Assembly (NCBI GenBank): GCA_017471785.1
Contig: JAFURP010000055.1
Location: 1 to 64,000, forward strand
DNA length: 64,000 bases
Reading direction: 5' to 3'
Source of the DNA: Clostridia bacterium
Lineage (GTDB): Bacteria; Bacillota; Clostridia; Christensenellales; Borkfalkiaceae
A program made the position numbers and the translations under genes. Positions 31,712 to 39,944 of the stretch are shown one piece after another (the stretch's first letter is position 1; each line of letters begins with the position of its first letter). Below the pieces are notes generated by a model. It did no database searches. It was not told where the DNA came from and saw only the letters and a program-made list of their open reading frames with translations.

Positions 31712-32575
31712 ATGTTGGATTGTATTATTATCGGTAGCGGCGCGGCTGGCGTTTCGGCGGCGCTCACCTTACGGGCGAACGGCAAATCGTTTATGCTTTT
31801 CGGCTCGGCGGCTTTGAGTGAAAAGATATCCAAAGCCGAGCGTATCCGCAACTATATGGGACTTCCGAATATTTCGGGCGAGGATTTTTGCAAGGCGGTG
31901 CAAGCGCAGCTGGTAGAAGCGGAAATTACGATCACGCAAGAAAAGGTTTCGGGTGTGTACGCGCTCGGGGATAAGTTCGGCGTGGCGACGCAAGAGGGCG
32001 GCTATTACGAAAGCGCTTCGGTCATTCTCGGTTGCGGCGTGGAGTCGGTGAAGCAGATAGAGGGGGAAACGGAGTTCGTCGGACGGGGCGTCAGCTATTG
32101 CGCCACCTGCGACGGCTTTTTATACAAGGGCAAAACGATCGCCGTTTTATGCACGAGCAAGCGTTTGGAGCACGAGATCGGGCATCTTTGCTCCTTTGCG
32201 GACAAGGTATATTTGATCGCGATGTATAAGGACGTGGAAATGGGCGACGAAAAGGTGGAGATCATTCGTAAAATGCCGTTGAAGCTCGAGGGCGAAAAAC
32301 GGGTGGACAAGGTGGTTTTTGCCGATAAGACTTTGCCCGTTGACGGCGTGTTCGTGCTTCGTGAAAGCGTAGCGCCCACGGTGCTCGTCGGCGGCTTACG
32401 GGTCGAGAACGGGCATATCGTAACGACGCGGAATATGCAAACGAATATCGAGGGCTGCTTTGCAGCGGGCGATTGCACGGGTAGACCCTATCAGTACGCC
32501 AAGGCGGCGGGCGAGGGAAATATCGCGGCGCACGCGGTTTGCGCGTATCTCAGCGAGCAAAAAAAGAAGGCGTAA
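31712..32575 (+). CDS. thioredoxin reductase-like FAD/NAD(P) oxidoreductase
   Basis: The ATG at 31712 is preceded by AGGAGG; a longer in-frame start at 31679 is not needed. The 287-residue flavoprotein has the FAD-binding IIGSGAAGVSAALTL near 6-20, the redox pair in YCATCDG near 128-134 (CxxC as in TrxB) and a closing FAD motif EGCFAAGDCTGRPYQ near 250. The NAD(P)-binding half is short and its glycine motif (TIAVLCTSKRLEHE near 141-154) is degenerate: GxGxxA is absent. This suggests loss or change of pyridine nucleotide binding, perhaps use of ferredoxin or another donor as in some clostridial TrxB-like proteins. Substrate unknown. Confidence 0.82.
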   Translation: MLDCIIIGSGAAGVSAALTLRANGKSFMLFGSAALSEKISKAERIRNYMGLPNISGEDFCKAVQAQLVEAEITITQEKVSGVYALGDKFGVATQEGGYYESASVILGCGVESVKQIEGETEFVGRGVSYCATCDGFLYKGKTIAVLCTSKRLEHEIGHLCSFADKVYLIAMYKDVEMGDEKVEIIRKMPLKLEGEKRVDKVVFADKTLPVDGVFVLRESVAPTVLVGGLRVENGHIVTTRNMQTNIEGCFAAGDCTGRPYQYAKAAGEGNIAAHAVCAYLSEQKKKA

Positions 32576-32618
32576 GCGGCAGGCAGGTACGCGTTCAACG
32601 CGTAAAAAGGGGTGCGTT

Positions 32619-33887
32619 ATGGACGGGAGAGAACGGGTAATACTACATTCCGATTTGAATAATTTTTTCGCGTCCGTAGAGATTGCGTTAAACCCCGAGC
32701 TGGCGGGAAAGCCGCTCGTCGTTTGCGGCGATCCCAAGGAGCGGCACGGTATCGTGCTCGCCAAAAACGAGGAAGCGAAAAAATACGGTATCAAAACGGC
32801 GGAAACGGTGTATTCGGCGCTTAAAAAATGTCCGCACGTGCTTCGCGTGTCCTCGCACTTTTCCGAGTATAAGCGGTATTCGCGTTTGGTGCGAGAGATA
32901 TACGAGCGGTATACCGAGAAGATAGAAGAATGTAGTATCGACGAGTGCGCGCTGGATATGACGGAAAGCACGGCGCTCTTTGGGAGCGGCTACGAGATCG
33001 CCGAAAAGATACGCGAAACGGTTTGGCGCGAGCTTGGCGTTACGGTATCCGTTGGGGTCAGCTTCAACAAGGTGTTCGCAAAGCTCGCCTCCGAGCTGAA
33101 AAAGCCCAACGCGGTAACGGTGATCTCCAAGGAAAATTACAAGGAGATCGTATACCCCCTGCCCGTCAAAGAAATGCTGTTCGTCGGCGGCGCAACGGAA
33201 AAGACCCTTTTGCGGTACGGAATAAAGACGATCGGGGAGCTTGCGGCGGCGGACGAGGCGTTGCTTATCAAGCTGTTAGGCAAGCGCGGCAAGCAGCTGC
33301 TTACTTTTGCGCGCGGCGAGGACGACGAGCCGGTCAAATGGCAAAAGAGCAAGGAGGATTTGAAGTCGATCGGCAATTCGACCACCCTGCCCAAGGATAT
33401 TTCCGAGCGTGAGGAGGTCAAGCGTTGGATATACGCGCTTTCCGAAAGCGTAGCGGCGCGTCAGCGCGCGGCGGACGTGGGACGGGCAAGCACCGTGCAT
33501 ATCGTCGTGCGCGACGAGAATATGCGCGATTTCACTTGGCAAACGAAGATCTCCCCGACCGCGCTTTGCGGCGATATCGCGCAAACCGCCTACGCCCTTT
33601 TTTGCAAGCATTATCCGCTTGGCGCAAGAGTACGTATGATCGGCGTGACCGTTTCGGGGTTTGACTATCATATCGAGCAGCTGACGATCGGGGAGGTCAC
33701 GGGCGGTGCGGCGTACGAGAAAAAGGAGCGTGCGGAAAACGCCGTGGCGAAGATCAGGGAAAAATACGGTTACGCCACCATGCAACGGGGGATCGTCTTG
33801 ACCGACGAGAAGCTCAACGGGCTGGATATCAAGGGCAAAAAAGAGGAAAAGACTTCCAATAAAAAAAATCCGAAAACGGACGAATAA
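32619..33887 (+). CDS. dinB: DNA polymerase IV (Y-family translesion polymerase)
   Basis: The ATG at 32619 gives a standard start, MDGRERVILHSDLNNFFASVE, where HSDLNNFFASVE holds the first catalytic Asp. The second catalytic motif is CSIDECALDMT near 103-113. GVSFNKVFAKLASELKKPNAVTV and the helix-hairpin-helix region TIGELAAADEALLIKLLGKRG follow, then the little-finger domain. The 422 residues are somewhat longer than usual because of a Lys-rich tail (KKEEKTSNKKNPKTDE) that could contain a sliding-clamp contact. The upstream frame to 32460 is open but overlaps the preceding gene and lacks family features. Confidence 0.95.
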   Translation: MDGRERVILHSDLNNFFASVEIALNPELAGKPLVVCGDPKERHGIVLAKNEEAKKYGIKTAETVYSALKKCPHVLRVSSHFSEYKRYSRLVREIYERYTEKIEECSIDECALDMTESTALFGSGYEIAEKIRETVWRELGVTVSVGVSFNKVFAKLASELKKPNAVTVISKENYKEIVYPLPVKEMLFVGGATEKTLLRYGIKTIGELAAADEALLIKLLGKRGKQLLTFARGEDDEPVKWQKSKEDLKSIGNSTTLPKDISEREEVKRWIYALSESVAARQRAADVGRASTVHIVVRDENMRDFTWQTKISPTALCGDIAQTAYALFCKHYPLGARVRMIGVTVSGFDYHIEQLTIGEVTGGAAYEKKERAENAVAKIREKYGYATMQRGIVLTDEKLNGLDIKGKKEEKTSNKKNPKTDE

Positions 33888-33895
33888 AAAACCGG

Positions 33896-33928
33896 TTCCT
33901 CGCCGATACTGTTTCTATCGGCGAGGAA
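33896..33928 (-). terminator. hairpin after dinB; terminator-like on the minus strand
   Basis: A 13-bp perfect stem (33896-33908 with 33916-33928) is followed on the minus strand by CCGGTTTTTTATT. On the plus strand no T tract follows. It may be a second-line stop for SRP RNA transcription or a dinB 3'-end hairpin. Confidence 0.6.
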
Positions 33929-33955
33929 AGTGATATTTCTTTGCTTGGATATAAA

Positions 33956-34002
33956 AAGGACTATCTGACAACTCGTTAGCTGTCAAATAGTCCTTGCTTT
34001 TT
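33956..34002. terminator. bidirectional terminator between dinB and the SRP RNA gene
   Basis: A 15-bp stem with one mismatch (33956-33970 with 33981-33995), loop ACTCGTTAGC, followed by GCTTTTT on the plus strand and TTTTTATA on the minus strand. Confidence 0.85.
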
Positions 34003-34044
34003 GTAAAATAAAAAAACTGCGCGATCCTTTTTTGCCGAAATTTA

Positions 34045-34283
34045 CCGAAGCGTAAACGTCGTAGGTTACTCCTGCAAAGCTACCTTATGGCACACGCAAA
34101 CATCCGCTTAGAGCTGCTACGTTCCCGTCCTGACACGGTTCACGGCATTACGTTGCATAAGACCTTACGATCAACGTCCCTTGCGACGCGCGGCCTTCCA
34201 TAAACTCCGTCGAGAAAGGCGTTCGGCTCTGATATAGCGGATTTCAGATGCAGGGTGCCGCTAACTCCCCACCTACGCGCAGC
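34045..34283 (-). ncRNA. ffs: signal recognition particle RNA, large (Alu-containing) type
   Basis: On the minus strand the S domain reads GTCAGGACGGGAACGTAGCAGC, with the symmetric and asymmetric loop bases of SRP helix 8, followed by TCTAAGC. The 5' Alu-like part reads GGGGAGTTAGCGGCACCCTGC then AATCCGCTATATCAGAGCC and TTTCTCGA, matching the Bacillus scRNA pattern. The ends pair (GCGTAGGT near 34270 with ACCTACG near 34063). The promoter gives a start near 34283. The 3' end is estimated; it could reach about 34020. This RNA forms SRP with Ffh for membrane targeting. Confidence 0.93.
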
Positions 34284-34289
34284 CTTTAT

Positions 34290-34318
34290 ATTATACACCA
34301 TTTTCCAAGGGATTGCAA
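34290..34318 (-). promoter_or_regulatory. sigma-A promoter of the SRP RNA
   Basis: On the minus strand TTGCAA (34318-34313) and TATAAT (34295-34290) with 17 bp spacing. Confidence 0.85.
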
Positions 34319-34412
34319 CCGTTTTTACGCGTTTTTTACAAGGGATATCCGTCTTTTCTCGGAAGATTTTGCCAAATTTCGCGCGATTGCTTTCTTTGTA
34401 AGCTCAAATACA

Positions 34413-34441
34413 TTGACAAACGCGCCCAAGAAAGGTATAAT
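34413..34441 (+). promoter_or_regulatory. sigma-A promoter of the Mrp ATPase gene
   Basis: TTGACA at 34413-34418 and TATAAT at 34436-34441 with 17 bp spacing, divergent from the SRP RNA promoter. The stretch 34319-34412 shows no gene. Confidence 0.88.
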
Positions 34442-34470
34442 AAATAAGATAGTTAAAGGAGTATGTTACA

Positions 34471-35313
34471 ATGTCGGGAAATTGCAATCACAACTGTTCG
34501 AGTTGTTCTTCCAATTGCGCTTCGAGAAAGCAAGAGAGCCTTTTGAAAGCGCCGCATAAAAAATCGTCGATCAAAAAGGTGATCGGCGTGGTCAGCGGAA
34601 AGGGGGGCGTGGGAAAATCGCTCACCACCTCTTTGCTCGCTTCGCTGGCACAAAAGAAAGGAATGTCCGTCGGCATTATGGACGCCGATATCACGGGTCC
34701 CTCCATTCCGCATATGTTCGGCGTACACGAACACGCGACGGGTAGCGAAGAGGGTATCGAAACCGTTTTATCTCCGTCGGGTATGCAGCTTATGTCTATG
34801 AATTTACTGTTGGACGAGGAATCCTCGCCCGTCGTTTGGCGGGGTATGGTCGTATCGGGTACGGTGATGCAGTTTTGGACGGACGTCATTTGGCGAGACG
34901 TCGATTTGCTGTTTATCGATATGCCCCCGGGGACGGGCGACGTGCCCCTCACCGTATTCCAAAGTATTCCCATCGCCGGTATCGTGATCGTTACCACGCC
35001 GCAGGATCTTGTGAAAATGGTCGTGGAAAAGGCTATGAATATGGCGGCAATGATGAACGTGCCCGTCTTGGGGCTCGTGGAAAATATGAGCTACCTCGTC
35101 TGCCCCGATTGCGGCAAAAAGATAGAGGTGTTCGGGCACAGTAAGGTGGAAAAGCTCGCCGCCGAATACGCTATTCCCGCAACGGCGCGTATGCCGTTGG
35201 ACGGCAGGATAGCCTCGTTGGCGGACGCAGGTCGTATAGAGGATTACGAAACGGACGCGCTCGACGCCGTTTTCGCGCAGCTCGAAAGGGCGAACCCCAA
35301 AGAAATAGAGTAA
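34471..35313 (+). CDS. Mrp/NBP35 family P-loop ATPase, Fe-S carrier
   Basis: This cytosolic ATPase is a scaffold or carrier for iron-sulfur clusters. The 280-residue protein has an N-terminal Cys cluster (CNHNCSSCSSNC at 5-16), the deviant Walker A VVSGKGGVGKS near 39-49, MDADITGPSIPHMFG near 70, the Walker B region IDMPPGTGDVPLT near 149, and a CPDC near 210 that corresponds to the conserved CxxC cluster-binding site of Mrp dimers. The N-terminal Cys cluster is typical of clostridial members. It has its own strong promoter and a hydrolase gene follows 24 bp later. Confidence 0.95.
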   Translation: MSGNCNHNCSSCSSNCASRKQESLLKAPHKKSSIKKVIGVVSGKGGVGKSLTTSLLASLAQKKGMSVGIMDADITGPSIPHMFGVHEHATGSEEGIETVLSPSGMQLMSMNLLLDEESSPVVWRGMVVSGTVMQFWTDVIWRDVDLLFIDMPPGTGDVPLTVFQSIPIAGIVIVTTPQDLVKMVVEKAMNMAAMMNVPVLGLVENMSYLVCPDCGKKIEVFGHSKVEKLAAEYAIPATARMPLDGRIASLADAGRIEDYETDALDAVFAQLERANPKEIE

Positions 35314-35337
35314 CGTAAAGATTACGGAAGAAGAAGT

Positions 35338-36366
35338 ATGGGCTACGCCTCGGAGAAAAAGGAAGTTGAGAGGAATAAAAAGCGGCTAAAGTGGATCGGG
35401 GTCGTGCTGATCGGCGTTTGTATTGTGTTCGCCTGCGTGCTCCGCGCGTTTTTGTCGTCGGAGACTTGGATATATTATTTGAATACGCCCAAGACGGGCA
35501 AGCGCGGCGAGGGAGAATTGCGTATCCATTTTATCGACGTGGGTCAGGGTGACGCAACCTTGATCGAGCTTCCCGACGGGAAGCTTGCGTTGATCGACGG
35601 CGGCAACGGTACGAGCGCTTCGAACACCGCTTTGCTCCGCCATCTCAACGCTTTGGACGCGGATACCGTCGACTACTTGTTTTTAACGCACGCCGACGAG
35701 GATCATTACGGCGGCTTGACCGCCGTTTTGGAGCATAAGAACGTGCTTCGCGCCTTTCTACCCGAAACGCCTAAAACGCCTACGGCTTCGTATGAACGAT
35801 TTTATGCGAAGCTCCTGCAAGAGGGCTGTCCCTATTTTACCGCCTGTCCGCCCAACGCGGAGCATCCCGAAATGAAGCTGAGCGTAAGCGAGGGTGCGTA
35901 TCCCTACGCGTTGACCGTGGTGTATCCGTATATTCAAAACGCGGAGGACGGCGATACTGCGAAAACGGACGACAACGCAAGCTCGGTGGTGATTTGGCTC
36001 GATTATATGGGCACGAGCGCCCTGTTTACGGGCGACGCGCCGAAGTCCGTGGAGGAAAGGTTGATGCGCGACGGCGCGCTCGGCTTACATGCGCGGTACG
36101 GCGTGGAGCTTACGAGCACGGAAATACTCAAGGTGGCGCATCACGGCAGTAACGATTCGACGGGTGCGGCGTTCTTGGAATTTTTGCACTTGCAAACGGC
36201 GGTCGTTTCGTGCGGCGAGGATAACGACTACGGGCATCCGTCCGAAGAAGCGCTGATAAATTTACGAAACGCAGGCGCGGAGATCTTTCGTACGGACGAG
36301 GACGGAAGCGTGATCGTGACGGCGACGAAAGAGGGCGCGTATACCGTAAAAGCGCTTGGAAAGTGA
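35338..36366 (+). CDS. membrane-anchored ComEC-like metallo-beta-lactamase-fold hydrolase
   Basis: The 342-residue protein starts with a basic segment and one hydrophobic helix (about 19-41), so the catalytic domain is probably outside the membrane. The domain starts with IHFIDVGQGDATLIELP and has the metal motif LTHADEDHYGG near 118-128, then VIWLDYMGTSALFTGDAP, KVAHHGSNDST near 261 and CGEDNDYGHPSEEAL. These are the motifs of the ComEC/Rec2 C-terminal domain, which degrades one DNA strand during uptake, but no competence channel domain is present. Stand-alone forms are widespread in Clostridia and their substrate is unsettled (DNA, nucleotides or phosphodiesters). Confidence 0.88.
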   Translation: MGYASEKKEVERNKKRLKWIGVVLIGVCIVFACVLRAFLSSETWIYYLNTPKTGKRGEGELRIHFIDVGQGDATLIELPDGKLALIDGGNGTSASNTALLRHLNALDADTVDYLFLTHADEDHYGGLTAVLEHKNVLRAFLPETPKTPTASYERFYAKLLQEGCPYFTACPPNAEHPEMKLSVSEGAYPYALTVVYPYIQNAEDGDTAKTDDNASSVVIWLDYMGTSALFTGDAPKSVEERLMRDGALGLHARYGVELTSTEILKVAHHGSNDSTGAAFLEFLHLQTAVVSCGEDNDYGHPSEEALINLRNAGAEIFRTDEDGSVIVTATKEGAYTVKALGK

Positions 36367-36399
36367 GAGAAAATTGGCTAAAATTTCACCTCGTTTTCA

Positions 36400-36428
36400 T
36401 TGTAAAACGAGGAAAAATTTGTTATAAT
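36400..36428 (+). promoter_or_regulatory. sigma-A promoter of the ECF transporter module
   Basis: TTGTAA at 36400-36405 and TATAAT at 36423-36428 with 17 bp spacing. A short leader hairpin (36446-36452 with 36459-36465) lies before the ribosome site. Confidence 0.75.
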
Positions 36429-36474
36429 ATAGAATAAGCAAAGGAAACGCCGTAAAAGCGGCGTTGGGAAGAGC

Positions 36475-38346
36475 ATGGAAGCGATCAAATTCGAAAAAGT
36501 ACATTTTTCATACGAAGCGGAGGGGAACGGGAACGACCCGTTCGCCGATAACGCGGCTTTTTCGCTCGACGGGATCGACTTTTCCGTGGAGGAGGGCGAA
36601 TTCGTCGCCGTGCTCGGTCATAACGGAAGCGGTAAATCCACCCTTGCGCGGCTCACGAACGGCTTGCTTTCCCCGAGCGCGGGAAAAATAACGGTCATGG
36701 GCTTGGACGCTACGGACGAGAAAAAACTTTTCGAGATCCGCAAGCAGGTGGGGATCGTATTCCAAAATCCCGACAATCAAACGGTGGCTTCCATCGTGGA
36801 GGACGATATCGCGTTCGGACCCGAAAATATCGGCGTGCCGCGCGAGGAGATCGGCGAGCGTATCGATTTTGCGCTCGGCGCGGTGGGTATGAACGATTAC
36901 CGCTTTTCCACGACCTCGCGCCTTTCGGGCGGTCAAAAACAGCGTATTGCGATCGCGGGCGTGCTGGCGTTAAAGCCGCGCGTAATGATCTTGGACGAAT
37001 CGACGGCGATGCTCGATCCTCGCGGTAGAAAAGAGGTGATGGACGTCGTTTTGCGCTTGAACCGCGAGGAAAAGATCACCGTACTGTTGATCACGCACTT
37101 CCCCGAGGAAGCGTTGCTTGCCGATCGCGCCGTCGTGATGCACCGCGGCAGGATCGTGCTTTCGGGTAAGCCCGACGAGGTGTTGCGCCAAGAGGAAACG
37201 CTCAAAAGCTGTTCGCTGACGTTGCCTCGTCCCGTCAAAATTTGCAGAGAGCTCCGTTGCGGCGGACTTGCGATAGGCGATTGCTTGGACGCGGAAACGC
37301 TCGCAGGCGAGCTTGCCGCACTTTTACCCCAAAACGCCTCTTTCTCCGGGGCGCAAGAAAGAGCGCGAAGCACGGGAACGGCGGAGAGCGGCAGTATCGT
37401 TTGCGAAAATTTGTCCTATACTTACAATCCCTCCTCTCCGTTTGCCACGCACGCGTTGAACGGGGTGGACGTACGGATAGCTGCGGGGGATTTTTTTGGG
37501 ATTATCGGGCATACGGGCAGCGGAAAATCCACGTTCGTCCAGCACTTGAACGCGCTCATCAAATTGCCTACCGCCGAAAAGAAATACAAGCCTAAAAAGC
37601 GCAAGAAAAACGCGCCCGAAGCGCCGCAAACGACGTTGAACGTCAACGGTTTCGATTTAACGCAAAAGACGACGGATTTTAAGGCGCTTAGAAGAAAGGT
37701 GGGTATGGTATTCCAATACCCCGAATATCAGCTTTTTGCCGAAACGGTGTACGAGGACGTAGCGTTCGGGTTGAAAAACTTTTGCGAGGATTGGAGCGAC
37801 GAGGAGGTTTCCGCCGCCGTACGCGAGGCGATCGAAAGAGTGGGGTTGGATTTCGAAGAGGTCAAAAACCGCTCTCCGTTCGAGCTGTCGGGCGGTCAAA
37901 AACGCCGCGTGGCGATCGCGGGCGTGATCGTGACGAAGCCGGAGATCCTCGTTTTGGACGAACCTGCCGCGGGGCTCGACCCTTTGGGCAAGGAAGAGAT
38001 TATGGAATTGCTCCATAAAATGCACGCCGATTGGTGCAAGACGGTGATCATCGTTTCGCACGATATGGACGAGATCTCGGAAAACTGCAATTTTGCCGCC
38101 GCGTTCTCGGAGGGCAAGATCCTCGCGCAGGATACCCCCAAACGCCTTTTTTCCACGACCGAGCTTACGGAAAAGGCAGGGCTGGACGTGCCGTTTACGG
38201 CAAAGCTTGTACGCGCGCTTGCCGCGCGCGGCGTAACGGTAGATTGCGACCTCACGACGGACGATCTCGTTCAAAAGCTCCTGCAAGCGGTTAAAACGGA
38301 GGGGGCAGGTATGCGTTCTACGCAAGGAGGGAACGGAAATGCGTGA
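36475..38346 (+). CDS. ecfA: fused EcfA1-EcfA2 ATPase of an energy-coupling factor transporter
   Basis: A single 623-residue product contains two complete ABC ATPase domains. Domain 1 (about 1-250) has Walker A GHNGSGKST at 48-56, Q-loop FQNPDNQTVA, signature RLSGGQKQR and Walker B MILDESTAMLDP. Domain 2 (about 305-600) has Walker A GHTGSGKST from 345, a basic insert KKYKPKKRKK near 366, Q-loop FQYPEYQLFAE, signature ELSGGQKRR near 472 and LVLDEPAAGLDP. The two have the sequence features of EcfA1 and EcfA2 (NPDNQ versus YPEYQ), which are usually separate adjacent genes. It overlaps ecfT by 8 bp. No substrate-binding S component is near, so this is a shared group II module for vitamin or metal uptake. 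Confidence 0.95.
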   Translation: MEAIKFEKVHFSYEAEGNGNDPFADNAAFSLDGIDFSVEEGEFVAVLGHNGSGKSTLARLTNGLLSPSAGKITVMGLDATDEKKLFEIRKQVGIVFQNPDNQTVASIVEDDIAFGPENIGVPREEIGERIDFALGAVGMNDYRFSTTSRLSGGQKQRIAIAGVLALKPRVMILDESTAMLDPRGRKEVMDVVLRLNREEKITVLLITHFPEEALLADRAVVMHRGRIVLSGKPDEVLRQEETLKSCSLTLPRPVKICRELRCGGLAIGDCLDAETLAGELAALLPQNASFSGAQERARSTGTAESGSIVCENLSYTYNPSSPFATHALNGVDVRIAAGDFFGIIGHTGSGKSTFVQHLNALIKLPTAEKKYKPKKRKKNAPEAPQTTLNVNGFDLTQKTTDFKALRRKVGMVFQYPEYQLFAETVYEDVAFGLKNFCEDWSDEEVSAAVREAIERVGLDFEEVKNRSPFELSGGQKRRVAIAGVIVTKPEILVLDEPAAGLDPLGKEEIMELLHKMHADWCKTVIIVSHDMDEISENCNFAAAFSEGKILAQDTPKRLFSTTELTEKAGLDVPFTAKLVRALAARGVTVDCDLTTDDLVQKLLQAVKTEGAGMRSTQGGNGNA

Positions 38347-39151
38347 GGTTTCTTTCGGTCAGTACTATCCCTCCGACTCTTTCGTACACAAATGCGATCC
38401 GCGCACGAAGCTGCTGTTTTTGATCGCGTATATCGTAGCGGTATTCCTTGCGAAGAACTTTTACGCGCTCGGCGCCTGCGCCGTGGTGTTCGTTATGGTA
38501 GCCGCCCTTTCGGGCGTGCCGTTCAGAAGCCTGCTCCGTTCGGTAAAAGCGGTGCTGTTCCTGTTGATCTTTACGGCGCTGCTCAATTTGTTCTTCCATT
38601 CGGGGGAAACGGTCTTGTTTTCGTGGTGGATCGTCAAGATCACCAAGGAAGCCGTCTATTTCACCGTGTTCTTTGCGGCGCGACTGTTCCTTTTGGTGCT
38701 CGGCTCGGCGATCTTGACCTTGACGACCACCCCCGTCGCGCTTACGGACGGTATCGAAAGCCTGTTAAAGCCGCTCAAATGGATACGCTTCCCCGTGCAC
38801 GAGCTGGCGCTTATCATGTCCATCGCGCTTCGGTTTATCCCCATACTCACGGACGAAACGGGTCGTATTATGAACGCGCAAAAGGCGCGCGGCGCCGATT
38901 TTGAAACGGGGGGACTGATCAAGCGCGTAAAGGCGATCGTACCCATTTTGATCCCGCTTCTTATCAGCGCGTTTCGGCGCGCCGACGAGCTTGGCGACGC
39001 TATGGACGCCCGTTGCTATTCGGGCAGTAAGGTGCGTACGAAATACAAAAAACTCAAATATACTTGGCGCGATCTGCTCGCTGCTCTCCTTATCGCGGCG
39101 CTGATCGCAGGGATCGTTTTGCTCCGCGTATACACGGCGGCGATTATTTAA
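38339..39151 (+). CDS. ecfT: EcfT transmembrane component of the ECF transporter
   Basis: This integral membrane protein of 270 residues couples the two ATPase domains to vitamin- or metal-binding S components. It begins SFGQYYPSDSFVHKCDPRTKLL, with the DPRxKL typical of EcfT, followed by about five hydrophobic segments, and has the two coupling helices with Ala-Arg-Gly signatures: NAQKARGADFETG near 179 and DAMDARCYSG near 221 (the second reads ARC instead of ARG). AAGGAGGGAA precedes the ATG, within the end of ecfA, which shows translational coupling. Confidence 0.95.
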   Translation: MREVSFGQYYPSDSFVHKCDPRTKLLFLIAYIVAVFLAKNFYALGACAVVFVMVAALSGVPFRSLLRSVKAVLFLLIFTALLNLFFHSGETVLFSWWIVKITKEAVYFTVFFAARLFLLVLGSAILTLTTTPVALTDGIESLLKPLKWIRFPVHELALIMSIALRFIPILTDETGRIMNAQKARGADFETGGLIKRVKAIVPILIPLLISAFRRADELGDAMDARCYSGSKVRTKYKKLKYTWRDLLAALLIAALIAGIVLLRVYTAAII

Positions 39152-39166
39152 CGGAGGGGAACGGCA

Positions 39167-39931
39167 ATGCGCTTCGTTTTGAAAATTGCATACGACGGCA
39201 CGGCGTACGCAGGCTGGCAACGCCAAAGGAACGCGCTCTCCGTGCAGGAGGAATTGGAAAACGCGATAGAAAAAGCGCTTGGGAAAAGGGTAGTCGTAAC
39301 GGCGAGCGGTCGTACGGACGCGGGCGTACACGCGGCAGGGCAAGCCTGTCATTTTGATTTGGACGCCACCGTCCCGCCCGAAAAAATGCCCGATTGTTTG
39401 AATCGCTTTTTGCCCCCCGATATCCGCGCTTTGGAGGGGTACGCCGCGGACGAAAATTTCGATTGTAACCGCAGCGCCAAGAAAAAGACCTATTGCTACA
39501 GCCTGTACGAATCCGAACGGGAAATGCCCCTCAAGGAGCGGTACGCTACGCGCGTGGATAGCGCGCCGAGCGTAGATATCTTGCAAAGGAAGGCGCGGCT
39601 TTTCGAGGGTGAACACGATTTCAAAGCCTTTTGCGCTTCGGGCTCCTCCGTAAAGACCACCGTCCGTACGGTGTACGAGGTGCGCGTGGAGGAGGGGGAA
39701 AGCTACGGCAGTCGCGATTTGAAAATATTCGTAACGGGCAACGGCTTTTTATACAATATGGTGCGTACGATGGTGGGCGAGCTGCTCGATTTGGCAAACG
39801 GCAGGCGCGACGAGGAAAGCCTTTTCCAAGCCTACGAAAGGGGCGAACGGGCGCTGCTTGGCAAAACGATGCCGGCAAAGGGCTTAACCCTTATGTCCGT
39901 CGATTACGGAGATAAATGCAAAACCGAATAG
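39167..39931 (+). CDS. truA: tRNA pseudouridine synthase A
   Basis: TruA modifies uridines 38-40 of the anticodon arm. The 254-residue length is normal. The catalytic aspartate lies in ASGRTDAGVHA near 46-56, and YDGTAYAGWQRQ near 9-20 and the C-terminal GNGFLYNMVRTMVGELLDL near 192-210 are conserved. It starts 15 bp after ecfT, a linkage (ecfA-ecfT-truA) that is standard in Firmicutes and suggests one transcript. Confidence 0.97.
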   Translation: MRFVLKIAYDGTAYAGWQRQRNALSVQEELENAIEKALGKRVVVTASGRTDAGVHAAGQACHFDLDATVPPEKMPDCLNRFLPPDIRALEGYAADENFDCNRSAKKKTYCYSLYESEREMPLKERYATRVDSAPSVDILQRKARLFEGEHDFKAFCASGSSVKTTVRTVYEVRVEEGESYGSRDLKIFVTGNGFLYNMVRTMVGELLDLANGRRDEESLFQAYERGERALLGKTMPAKGLTLMSVDYGDKCKTE

Positions 39932-39944
39932 GTAGGAGATAGAT

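Noticed and set aside
32460-32618. Upstream extension of the dinB frame
   Set aside because: It overlaps the flavoprotein gene, encodes a very Arg-rich stretch and lacks a ribosome site; the conserved protein begins at 32619.
34248-34559. 103-codon frame on the plus strand over the SRP RNA start and the Mrp gene start
   Set aside because: It runs through the SRP RNA and its promoter and has no family features.
36387-36415. Hairpin after the ComEC-like gene considered as a terminator
   Set aside because: The 9-bp stem is followed by A-rich sequence on the plus strand and lies across the -35 of the ecf promoter; it cannot be a plus-strand terminator.
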